A stretch of 38,206 nucleotides of DNA, taken from assembly GCA_024743115.1 (NCBI GenBank), contig JANSXC010000002.1:1-38206 (forward strand), given 5' to 3'. Below, one piece after another: positions 15,897 to 26,906 of the stretch. Both the position numbers and the translations under genes were made by a program. Position 1 is the stretch's first letter. Each line of letters begins with the position of its first letter. The DNA is from a bacterium. Lineage in GTDB: Bacteria; Planctomycetota; UBA1135; UBA2386. Below the pieces are notes generated by a model. It searched no databases, was not told the origin of the DNA, and was given only the letters and a program-made list of their open reading frames with translations.

Positions 15897-16474
15897 GCGC
15901 CCGCCTTGAGGTAGGGTTCGAGTTGTTGGCGAAGGGCTTCCTTCGCGCGGAACAGGCGCGACTTGACCGTGCCTTCGTTGACGCCCGTGACGTCGGCGAT
16001 CTCGCGGTAGTCGAGCCCCTCGTACTCGCGCAGGATGAACACCATTCGCTGGTCCTCACCGAGTCCCTGCAGCGCCTCTCCGATACGGCGGCCGAGTTCT
16101 TCGTTCTCGGCGTCCTGGACCGGCTGCAGCTCGCGCGCGTCCTCGAAGTCGCGGTGCGACTCGTCGTCGGGGCCGGCGTGCATGCTCGTCGTCGGCAGCC
16201 GCCGGCGCTTGAGTACGTCGAAGCAGTGGTTGCGGACGAACGTGTAGACCCAGGTCGTGAACTTCGCGCGGCTGTCGTCGAAGCGGTCGATCGCGCGGAA
16301 GATCTTCAGGAAGACGTCCTGCGCGATGTCTTCCACGTCCTTCTTGAACCCCGGGCCGAGGAAGCGGTAGATCGTCGCGATGATCGGACGATGGAGCCGT
16401 TCCACGAGTTCGCGCGCGGCGTCCTGATCGCCTCGGCGGGCGGCGGCTACGGTCTCGGTGGCAATGTCGATCAA
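15893..16474 (-). CDS. ECF-family RNA polymerase sigma factor
   Basis: This is a 193-residue sigma-70-family protein with only regions 2 and 4. Region 2 reads ARELVERLHRPIIATIYRFLG...VEDIAQDVFLKIFRAIDRFDDSRAKFTTWVYTFVRNHCFDVLKRRR. Region 4 reads LQGLGEDQRMVFILREYEGLDYREIADVTGVNEGTVKSRLFRAKEALRQQL, with its helix-turn-helix. It directs RNA polymerase to extracytoplasmic-stress-type promoters. Translation appears to start at TTG 16474, because AGGAG sits 5 bases upstream. It heads a three-gene operon with 4-base overlaps, and the promoter-like element at 16509-16542 suggests autoregulation. Confidence 0.95.
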   Translation of the reverse strand: MIDIATETVAAARRGDQDAARELVERLHRPIIATIYRFLGPGFKKDVEDIAQDVFLKIFRAIDRFDDSRAKFTTWVYTFVRNHCFDVLKRRRLPTTSMHAGPDDESHRDFEDARELQPVQDAENEELGRRIGEALQGLGEDQRMVFILREYEGLDYREIADVTGVNEGTVKSRLFRAKEALRQQLEPYLKAGA

Positions 16475-16479
16475 GCGGA

Positions 16480-16484
16480 CTCCT
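16480..16484 (-). promoter_or_regulatory. Ribosome binding site supporting a TTG start
   Basis: AGGAG on the minus strand lies 5 bases upstream of TTG 16472-16474. Most genes in this window lack a clear Shine-Dalgarno sequence, so this one decides the sigma-factor start. Confidence 0.65.
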
Positions 16485-16508
16485 GGCGCGGTGCCGGATG
16501 GCGTCAGG

Positions 16509-16542
16509 GGTTGATTCGATGCACGGCCGGGAAAGTTCCCGG
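16509..16542 (-). promoter_or_regulatory. ECF-type promoter-like element within an inverted repeat
   Basis: On the minus strand GGAACTT, the classic ECF/sigma-E -35 sequence, is followed after about 18 bases by TCAACC, a plausible -10. The -35 is embedded in a perfect inverted repeat, CCGGGAA (16527-16533) and TTCCCGG (16536-16542), with a 2-base spacer. It lies about 35-68 bases upstream of the sigma-factor start codon. Autoregulation is inferred. The rest of the 154-base gap (16475-16628) holds no gene. Confidence 0.45.
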
Positions 16543-16628
16543 ATTCGAGCCTGTCGCCGTTGGCATGGTAGCGATCGGGCTCGTGGCTGCGAGGGCCGAC
16601 GGGGCGGAAACGCCGCCGCCCGGCCGTT

Positions 16629-18086
<1,458 letters not shown>

Positions 18087-18140
18087 TCGTGGCGGAGCAG
18101 CATAGCGGCCGACTCCGCGCCCGTCCCGTCCGCCGACCGG

Positions 18141-19367
18141 CTACTTCTTGGCGTTCTCTTTGGTGCGCCGATCCTTGCAGCCCTTCTGGAACGTCGCCTC
18201 GTCACCGTTGGCCTTGAAGAACTTCAGCCAGGTCTTGACCGTGTTGGCGTTCCAGGCCGCCTTGCGCGGGTCGATCTCCTCGTCGAGGTTCTCGATCGCG
18301 ACGAAGCCGGTCTGCAGGCCGTCGGTGATCTCCGTCAGCAGGCGGTTGATCGCGTAGGCGCCCATCGTGTCGAAGCCGTCCGTGTAGTTCAGGCCGCGGA
18401 GGTGATCGATCAGGCCGAAGATCGCGATGTAGCGGTTCTCCTTCTTACGGATCTCCTTTTCGGCATCGATACCCGGGCGGCCACCCGCGGCGAAGTCGGC
18501 GGCCCAGTTCTGGACCATTTCCTTCTTCGTCTCGTCGATCAGCGACCACGGCACCTCGCCGAAGGTCTTCGGGTCGGCGACGTCGGCGTAGGTCTGCGCC
18601 TTCATCTTCATCCAGATCGGCGCGTTCTTCGGCAGCTTGGGGCGGGGCTTGGGCGTCGTCGCCTCGGCGGGCTTGGCCGTCCCGGTGTCGCCGGGGGCCT
18701 GCTCGCCGCCTTCGCCGGTAGCCGGCTTCGGGTCGCCAGTCTTGGCGGGCGCCCCGGTGCCCGCATCGGCCGACTTCGGCTGATCGGCGGGCTTGCTCGG
18801 CGTGCCGCCGTCATTCGAACCCGCCGTCGGCGTGTTCTTGTCCTTCTGCGCTTCGTTGTTCTCGCTCGGCTCGTTGTCGCCACCCATGACGATCACGAGC
18901 ACGACGACGATGATCGCGAGCAGGCCGATACCGCCCGCGATCATCGGCATGTTGTTCGACTTCTGCGGCTCGCGCCCGCGCCGGCCGCCGCGGCCGCCGC
19001 CGTCATCTTCGTCGTCGCCGCCGCCTCGACGCCGCGACGCGGCCCGGCCACCGCCCTTGGCGCCGGCACCCTTGGCGCTGGCCGCCTTGGCAGCCCCGGC
19101 CTTGCCGCCGCCAGCCTTGGCCGCGGTGCGGCCCTTGCTGCGATCGACCGCGGGCTTCGCCGCGGCAGCGGGCTTGGCGGCTGCCGCCGGCTTGGCGGCG
19201 GCCGCGGGCTTCGTGGCGCTGTCGTCGCCGCCTTCCGCGGCGGCGCGCTGGCTCGCGACGTCGATCACGCTGCCGCACTTCTGGCACTTGGCCTTGGGAC
19301 TCGAGAAGGACTCCGGCAGCTTGTACTTCGCGCCGCAGTTGTCACAGACGATCTGGATGGTGCTCAT
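18141..19367 (-). CDS. Zinc-ribbon, single-pass membrane protein A
   Basis: This is a 408-residue protein. An N-terminal MJ0042-type zinc ribbon has C8-x2-C11 and C28-x2-C31 (VCDNCGAKYKLPE...KAKCQKCGSVIDV). Next come a disordered Ala/Lys/Pro-rich stretch with repeated AAAAKP units and a Gly/Arg-rich basic segment. One membrane helix near 140-163 (MIAGGIGLLAIIVVVLVIVMGG) is followed by a Pro/Thr/Ala-rich spacer and an exported helical domain of about 150 residues (PIWMKMKAQTYADVADPKTF to the end). The predicted topology places the zinc ribbon in the cytoplasm and the helical domain outside. The adjacent upstream gene has the same layout, and the two C-terminal domains look related. The function is unknown. 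Confidence 0.85.
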   Translation of the reverse strand: MSTIQIVCDNCGAKYKLPESFSSPKAKCQKCGSVIDVASQRAAAEGGDDSATKPAAAAKPAAAAKPAAAAKPAVDRSKGRTAAKAGGGKAGAAKAASAKGAGAKGGGRAASRRRGGGDDEDDGGGRGGRRGREPQKSNNMPMIAGGIGLLAIIVVVLVIVMGGDNEPSENNEAQKDKNTPTAGSNDGGTPSKPADQPKSADAGTGAPAKTGDPKPATGEGGEQAPGDTGTAKPAEATTPKPRPKLPKNAPIWMKMKAQTYADVADPKTFGEVPWSLIDETKKEMVQNWAADFAAGGRPGIDAEKEIRKKENRYIAIFGLIDHLRGLNYTDGFDTMGAYAINRLLTEITDGLQTGFVAIENLDEEIDPRKAAWNANTVKTWLKFFKANGDEATFQKGCKDRRTKENAKK

Positions 19368-19429
19368 TCCGATGGGAGAGGGGGCGATCCGAGGTGGGAG
19401 AGTTGCGTTGGGTGGAGGTGTGGGGCGGG

Positions 19430-20800
19430 CTACTTGCCCTTGCCCTCTTCTTCGCCTTCGAGCGGCTCGTCGAGGTTCTCGCGCATGTCGAAGAAGTCCT
19501 CGAGGCCGGTTTCGGAGAAGCGCCACCAGAAGCCGAACCACTGCCGCACGCAGGACTCGCGCTCCTTCTTGTCGCGCGCGGCGTCACCCGATTCGCGGAC
19601 CTGGAAGTTGGTCGCAAAGCCGGTCCAGTCGCGCAGTGCGCGGTCGAGCTGGCTGAGCTTCATCTTGTTGGCATTGACGTCGCCGTAGAGCTCGTACATC
19701 GCGTTGAGGGCGCGCGGCACGGCGGCCTTGCGGTCCTCGAGCGAACGGATCTTCAGCGTGAAGCGCGCGAGCGGCGGGCCGTCGTTGTCCGCGGAGCGCA
19801 GCACGCCCGCGATGACTTCGTCGACCTTGGCGCGCATCACCGCGTCGGCCTTCTCCCAGTGCGGGACTGGCCCGGGCTCGGATTCCATCACGTCGCGCGT
19901 GCCGGCGCTGTCCGTGATCTTGACGGTCTCGGCCTTCTTGATGTGCTTGTTGACCTTGATCGTCTTGCGGTTGGGATCGGGCGTCAGGCGGCGGATGTGC
20001 CGCGCGATCGTCCAGCCCGTGACCTTGATGCTGTCGCCGTCGGCGCGGAACGCCACGTCGAGTTCGGCGCGGTCGTCGTTGCGGTAGTCCTTGTTGCCGG
20101 GCTCGGGCACGAGGTAGAGGGTGCAATTGCCCGTTGCCGACTTCATCGCGGCCTCGCTGCTCAGTGACCCCGCCTCGCACTTGATGTCGCGCAGCCACTG
20201 CGTGCTCTTGTGCTTCAGCAGCGCGTCGACGATGTCGCCGTTCGAGGCGGTGTCGGCGTCCTCCATTTCGATCATCTTCGCCAGAGCGGGCAGATCGCTC
20301 ACGGTCGAGATCGTGAGTTTGGTGCCCGAGTGGAAGCCTTGGGCCCAGCGCACGAGCGTCTGCGTGCGCGGGTGGGTGCCGACCGTGTGGATGAGCGGCG
20401 GTGGGGCCTTGACCTTGGGCTTCTTCTTGACGGGCTCGTCGTTGCCGCCGGACATCAACACGAACGTGATGACGAGCAGCAGGGCGCCGATGCCGAAGCC
20501 GACGTAGACCTTGGTGTTGTCCTGCTGCGCGACCCGCTTGCCGGCCGTCGTCTTCGGAATGAAGACGCGGTGGCAGGCCTGGCACTCGAGCGGGGTGTCG
20601 AGTGCTTCCTCGGAGACCCGGTAGCGGGTGCCGCACTGCGGGCATGGCGCATCGACGCGACCGTCGCTGCGCGTTGCGGAGGCCCGGCCGCCACTCGAAC
20701 GACCGGAGCGACCGGATCCTGAGCGACCCGAGCCGGAGCCCGAGCGGCTGCCGGTGGTGCGAGAACGGGAAGAACGGGCTGCAGATGAACGACGCGCCAA
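19430..20800 (-). CDS. Zinc-ribbon, single-pass membrane protein B
   Basis: This is a 456-residue protein. A Ser/Arg/Gly-rich basic N-terminus of about 45 residues precedes a zinc ribbon C53-x2-C56...C73-x2-C76 (PCPQCGTRYRVSEEALDTPLECQACHRVFIP). One membrane helix follows at about 98-117 (VYVGFGIGALLLVITFVLMSGG), then an exported part with a Lys/Pro spacer, a mixed alpha/beta section and a C-terminal helical domain (LEDRKAAVPRALNAMYELYGD...ESCVRQWFGFWWRFSETGLEDFF). The frame begins at TTG 20800; no in-frame ATG precedes the zinc ribbon, so TTG is likely but unproven. It ends in a Glu/Gly/Lys-rich tail and lies 62 bases upstream of paralog A, probably in one operon with it and perhaps with hslU. 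Confidence 0.82.
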   Translation of the reverse strand: MARRSSAARSSRSRTTGSRSGSGSGRSGSGRSGRSSGGRASATRSDGRVDAPCPQCGTRYRVSEEALDTPLECQACHRVFIPKTTAGKRVAQQDNTKVYVGFGIGALLLVITFVLMSGGNDEPVKKKPKVKAPPPLIHTVGTHPRTQTLVRWAQGFHSGTKLTISTVSDLPALAKMIEMEDADTASNGDIVDALLKHKSTQWLRDIKCEAGSLSSEAAMKSATGNCTLYLVPEPGNKDYRNDDRAELDVAFRADGDSIKVTGWTIARHIRRLTPDPNRKTIKVNKHIKKAETVKITDSAGTRDVMESEPGPVPHWEKADAVMRAKVDEVIAGVLRSADNDGPPLARFTLKIRSLEDRKAAVPRALNAMYELYGDVNANKMKLSQLDRALRDWTGFATNFQVRESGDAARDKKERESCVRQWFGFWWRFSETGLEDFFDMRENLDEPLEGEEEGKGK

Positions 20801-20815
20801 GGCAGGACCTGCTTT

Positions 20816-20830
20816 GTTCCGGAGCGGAAC
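20816..20830. promoter_or_regulatory. Operator-like inverted repeat upstream of membrane protein B
   Basis: GTTCCG and CGGAAC are perfect 6-base arms around GAG, 16 bases from the TTG start. On the minus strand this contains CGGAAC, so an ECF-type -35 is possible, but the matching -10 would fall inside the gene. The rest of 20801-20944 holds no gene. Confidence 0.3.
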
Positions 20831-20944
20831 GCGATCGGGGTTGAGAGCTGGGAAGGGCCCGGACGAGCCCCGCTACCCATGCGAATCCAGGGGGAGGGCC
20901 GGAGCACGGTAAGGGCCGCGGTACCCGGGCGCAACGGCAGGCGG

Positions 20945-23209
20945 CTACTTGCGGTTCACAGCAGTCGCGGGCCGGGTGAAATCGGCGACGACCGGCGGGT
21001 GGTCGGACAGCTCGAGGAGGTCCGGGGTCGCCAGCCAGGTGGCCGTCTGGCAGCGGGCTGCCAGCGCGGGGCTCGCGAGGAGGAAATCGATGCGGGGCAG
21101 CGCCATGGCTCCTGGCAGCGTGTCGGCGGCGGCGACGACATCGACGAATCCCCGGTCGAGCAGCGGGCCGATCGCGAACTCGGCCGGGCGGCCGTCGACC
21201 TGCAGGTAGCGCCACTTCTCGTAACGCTGCTTGGCCTCGTCCGAGTAGCGCGCGACGTCGCTGGTCTGGATCGAGTTGAAGTCGCCGAGCACGACGGTCT
21301 CGTGGCCGAGCCCGGCTGCGAGTCGGTGGCACGCGAGGGCGCGTGCGCTCTCCGCGACTTTGCGGGTCAGCCCCGGCATCGGCGGGTAGTGCACTACGAC
21401 GAAGTCCATGCCGTGCGTGTGCACGTGCAGCATGCCGTGGTGCAGGCCCTGCAGGTGGCGCTTCACGACCGTGATGGGGGCGCTCGAGGTCAGGCCGACG
21501 GGGTAGCCGTCTTCCTTCAGCATCGCGACGTGCTCGTGACCCCAGGCCTGCGCGGTGCGGCGCAGGCGGTCCTCGTCGAAGCCGTTGAGTTCCTGCAGCG
21601 CGACGACGTCCGGGCGTTGGGCGGCGAGCCACGCACCGAGTCGCGCCTGGCGTTGGCAGCCGGGCAGGAACCGGCCGACTTCGCTGTCACGGAAGCCGAC
21701 CAGGACGTTGTGGGTGATGACGCGGAACGTCGACTTGCGCTTCGTCTGCGAACGATGGAGTTCGAACCAGAAGGGCAGTCGGCAGGTGCCATCGAGCGTC
21801 GCGTAGCAGATTCCGGCGAGACGATCGTCGGTGCTCTCCTTGATCTCGAACGCAAGCTCGGTCGGCTGCGACGCGCCGTGCCCGAGCGCGAGTGGGTGCG
21901 TGCAGCGCCAGGTGCGGTGAGCCCGCGGAACCCGTTCGATCGGCGTCGGGCGTCCCGCGCCGATGGCGATCGTGGACATCAAGCCGAACTGCACGCGAAC
22001 GGAGAGAGCGCCGTCGAGGTGGCTCATCATGCCCCGGAACGTGCCCCGGAGTCGGCGGGCCGGCGCGCCGCCCACAGCGGTGTTCCACGGGTTTCCCGCC
22101 GGCTGCTCGCCGAACCGAGCGTCGAGGATCGCCTTGACGGCCTGATTCGTCGGTCGCCGGTTGCTGCTGTTGGTCAGCACGGTCACGGCGAAGTCGATCT
22201 CCGGGAACACGAGCAGCTGCGTGCTGACGCCGGGCATGCCGCCGCTGTGCCTGAGGACCTTCTTGCCGCGCGCCTCCCCGACCGACCAGCCGATGCCGAA
22301 ATTGCTGCCGGCCTCGTGTCCTCGCCGCTCACGCATCGCGAGCGCGGTCGCCTCCTGCAGCAGTCGGGTCTCGCCGATGGCGCCGCGCCCGAACTGCAGC
22401 CGCGCGAACCGCATCAGGTCGTTCGCCGAGCTGCGGATCGCGGACGCGCCGTCGTGGTCGAAGCCGTAGTCGACGACCGGCTGCCATTCGTCGTTCTCGG
22501 CGCGATAGCCGACGGCCGCGTGCTGCTCCTGGCCCGGCCGCACGCCGACGTCGGTGTGCGCCATTCCGAGCGGGTCGCAGAGTTCGGTCACGAGCCAGTC
22601 GCGGAAGCTCTTGCCCGAGTGGCGCGCGATCACGTGGTCGAGCACGCCGAACGCGAAGTTGCTGTAGTTCGTCCGCGTGCCCGGTTCGAACGCCGCGAAC
22701 CCGAACTGCCGGATCGATTCGTCGCGGCCCGGCGGGGTTTCGGGGGTGTAGTAGAAGTTCCAGTGGGTGGGCAGGCCGCTCGTGTGATTGAGCAGCCGGC
22801 GGACCGTTATCCGGTCGGCCGTGCCGCGGAACGCGCGCATCTTGATGTCGCCGAGGTAGCGGTTGACGGGCTCGTCGAGCGTGATCTTGTCCAGGTCGAC
22901 GAGCTGCATGATCGCTGTCGCCGTGAACGGCTTGCTGATCGAAGCGAGCCGGTAGATCGTGTCGGCATCGGCTGGAATCTCGCGTTCGCGATCGGCGAGG
23001 CCGAACCCCTCGGCCCAGATCGTGCGCCCGCCGTCGTGAACCGCCACGGCGATCGAGGGCGTGGTGTCGTCCGCGACGAACTGTGCGATCGAGGCGCGCG
23101 CCGTCGCGTAGCGCTCCGGAGCCTCGACGTTCTGGCCCGACAATCCAACCGCGAGAGTCAGGGTGGCGACCGCGGGGAGCAGAAACTGGTGGGGCTTTCG
23201 GGCGCGCAT
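20945..23209 (-). CDS. Secreted fusion: beta-lactamase-fold serine hydrolase plus endonuclease/exonuclease/phosphatase domain
   Basis: This 754-residue protein has a signal sequence (FLLPAVATLTLAVGLSGQ) and two catalytic domains in one uninterrupted frame. Residues about 30-370 are a class C beta-lactamase/D-alanyl esterase fold: nucleophile motif S90-I-S-K93, TNYSNF (YxN) near 181 and LRHSGGMPG near 321. Residues about 380-490 form a linker and beta region. Residues about 495-750 are an EEP-family domain with ITHNVL, ALQELNG (metal Glu), GDFNS and the terminal LSDHPPVVADF (SDH). All key residues of both domains are present. The first likely cleaves esters or peptides at the envelope and the second hydrolyses phosphodiesters or phosphomonoesters; the natural substrates are unknown. 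The gene is divergent from uvrB with a 45-base gap. Confidence 0.88.
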   Translation of the reverse strand: MRARKPHQFLLPAVATLTLAVGLSGQNVEAPERYATARASIAQFVADDTTPSIAVAVHDGGRTIWAEGFGLADREREIPADADTIYRLASISKPFTATAIMQLVDLDKITLDEPVNRYLGDIKMRAFRGTADRITVRRLLNHTSGLPTHWNFYYTPETPPGRDESIRQFGFAAFEPGTRTNYSNFAFGVLDHVIARHSGKSFRDWLVTELCDPLGMAHTDVGVRPGQEQHAAVGYRAENDEWQPVVDYGFDHDGASAIRSSANDLMRFARLQFGRGAIGETRLLQEATALAMRERRGHEAGSNFGIGWSVGEARGKKVLRHSGGMPGVSTQLLVFPEIDFAVTVLTNSSNRRPTNQAVKAILDARFGEQPAGNPWNTAVGGAPARRLRGTFRGMMSHLDGALSVRVQFGLMSTIAIGAGRPTPIERVPRAHRTWRCTHPLALGHGASQPTELAFEIKESTDDRLAGICYATLDGTCRLPFWFELHRSQTKRKSTFRVITHNVLVGFRDSEVGRFLPGCQRQARLGAWLAAQRPDVVALQELNGFDEDRLRRTAQAWGHEHVAMLKEDGYPVGLTSSAPITVVKRHLQGLHHGMLHVHTHGMDFVVVHYPPMPGLTRKVAESARALACHRLAAGLGHETVVLGDFNSIQTSDVARYSDEAKQRYEKWRYLQVDGRPAEFAIGPLLDRGFVDVVAAADTLPGAMALPRIDFLLASPALAARCQTATWLATPDLLELSDHPPVVADFTRPATAVNRK

Positions 23210-23254
23210 CGACGAGGAGTATGCGCCGCGGTCCCGATGTCGTAAACCGACGCC

Positions 23255-25321
<2,067 letters not shown>

Positions 25322-25330
25322 GAAGCAAGG

Positions 25331-26227
25331 ATGAGTGATCGCATCATCGAGCCGGTGCCGTCCGAGTTCCTCGTGCCATTCGACGGCACGTTCCGTGTTG
25401 CCGACGCGCCAACGGCGCCGTCCGACGGCGAGCGCGGCAAGCAGCACAAGAAGCGCCACAAGCAGGCCCTCGCGGCGATCGTCGACGAGATGCGGGAACT
25501 GCAGCGCGCGATGTACGCGTTCGATTCGCATTCCCTGCTGCTCGTCTTCCAGGCGATGGACGCCGCAGGCAAGGACGGCACGATCCGCGCGGTCATGAGC
25601 GGCATCAATCCGGCTGGTTGCCAGGTGTCGTCGTTCAAGGCGCCGTCGAAGCAGGAGCTGGATCACGACTTCCTCTGGCGCGTTGCGACGCGGCTGCCCG
25701 AGCGTGGTCGCATCGGCATCTTCAATCGCTCGCACTACGAGGAGGTGCTCGTGGTGCGCGTGCACCCGGAATACCTCGAGTCGCAGCGGCTGCCCGGCAA
25801 GCTCGACCTCGCCACGATCTGGCAGGAGCGCTTCGAGTCGATCCGTAACTTCGAGCAGCACCTGGCGCGGAACGGTACGACGATCCTCAAGTTCTGGCTC
25901 AACGTCGGCCGCGACGAGCAGCGGCGGCGGTTCATCGATCGCATCGACGAGCCCGAGTCGAACTGGAAGTTCGAGCCCGGCGACGTCGCCGAACGTCGGC
26001 ACTGGTCGGCCTACATGCGCGCCTACGAAGAGGCGTTGTGTGCGACGAGCCGGCCGTGGGCGCCTTGGTACGCGATCCCTGCGGACGACAAGCCGTTCAT
26101 GCGGCGGACGGTCGCGGATCTCGTCCGGCGGGCGCTGAAGGCGATCCGGCCGCGGTACCCCGAGCCCACGGCTGCCGAGCGCGCGGCCATGCAGGGCTAC
26201 CGCGAGGAGTTGCTGCGGGACGACTGA
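25331..26227 (+). CDS. Polyphosphate kinase 2 family protein
   Basis: This is a 298-residue PPK2. The family transfers phosphate between polyphosphate and nucleoside mono- or diphosphates. Walker A is FQAMDAAGKDGTIRAVMSGINPAGCQVSSFKAP (P-loop near residues 75-83), Walker B-like GRIGIFNRSHYEEVLVVRVHPEYL lies near 126-150, and the lid contains DRIDEPESNWKFEPGDVAERRHW. The single-domain size and the SSFKAPS form suggest a short PPK2, possibly class III (AMP/ADP phosphorylating), but the class cannot be fixed by eye. GGAAG ends 5 bases before ATG 25331 and overlaps the uvrB stop, so the gene is likely translated from a uvrB-ppk2 transcript. Confidence 0.92.
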   Translation: MSDRIIEPVPSEFLVPFDGTFRVADAPTAPSDGERGKQHKKRHKQALAAIVDEMRELQRAMYAFDSHSLLLVFQAMDAAGKDGTIRAVMSGINPAGCQVSSFKAPSKQELDHDFLWRVATRLPERGRIGIFNRSHYEEVLVVRVHPEYLESQRLPGKLDLATIWQERFESIRNFEQHLARNGTTILKFWLNVGRDEQRRRFIDRIDEPESNWKFEPGDVAERRHWSAYMRAYEEALCATSRPWAPWYAIPADDKPFMRRTVADLVRRALKAIRPRYPEPTAAERAAMQGYREELLRDD

Positions 26228-26307
26228 CGCTTTCGGCTGCCAGGAGCGCACCGGAAAACGCGATTTCGTTCGTCACGGATGGGGTGCGGGATCCTCGGAT
26301 GTCTGCC

Positions 26308-26853
26308 ATGAAGCGATTCTCTCGTCATGGCTGTTCCGTGCTTCTCGCCGTCGGTCGTGCCGCTCACGACGGCGATGATCCAGAGCTACGAGCAGACCAA
26401 CATGATCGTCGAGATCGTGACCGCCAGCGGTTCGTTCCAGGCGCCGATCTCGGACTCCCAGCCGCTGGCCGTGCTCGAAGTCGGCACTCCGGGACTCAAC
26501 GGCGTCGTGCCGTGCCTGAAGTTCCGACCGAAGCGCTGATTGCCTGCGGCTACACGCTGGAGTTCCGTGACGCCGATGCCGGTGCGCCCGCGATCCCGAT
26601 TCTCGGGTTCGAGCTGCACGACCCGCCGCAGTCGCTTGCGAACTTCGGCCTCGATGACGCTGTTTGGGTCAAGTTGCTCGTCACGCTGCCGCTCGCGCTG
26701 CTCGATGGCGAAGGCGGCGCAGTCTGGCAGCAGACGTTGCCGAACGACACGACATTCACGGGCCTGCCGCTGTTCGCGCAGGCGGCGGTCTTGAGCGGCC
26801 TCGATGGGTTGTCGATGAGCACGCCGACCGCGACGACGGTCGGGCCGAACTGA
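26308..26853 (+). pseudogene. Decayed copy of the secreted-protein family
   Basis: The sequence begins with ATGAAGCGATTC, identical to the first 12 bases of the intact copy at 26907, then loses most of the N-terminal two thirds. The next recognisable segment (PSVVPLTTAMIQSYEQTN) matches the intact paralog only from about its last third. The segment before about 26525 and the segment after it are in different frames: homology continues from VGTPGLNGVVP in one frame to EALIACGYTLEF in another, consistent with a 1-base deletion near 26521-26535. The start codon is back in the frame of the last segment, so at least two frame changes are present. The end (LSGLDGLSMS, TTVGPN) is intact. No functional product is expected. 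Confidence 0.75.
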
Positions 26854-26906
26854 CGATTTTCCAAGACCCCGGATCACAAGCGCGGCGCGAATCCCCCCTC
26901 AGGACC

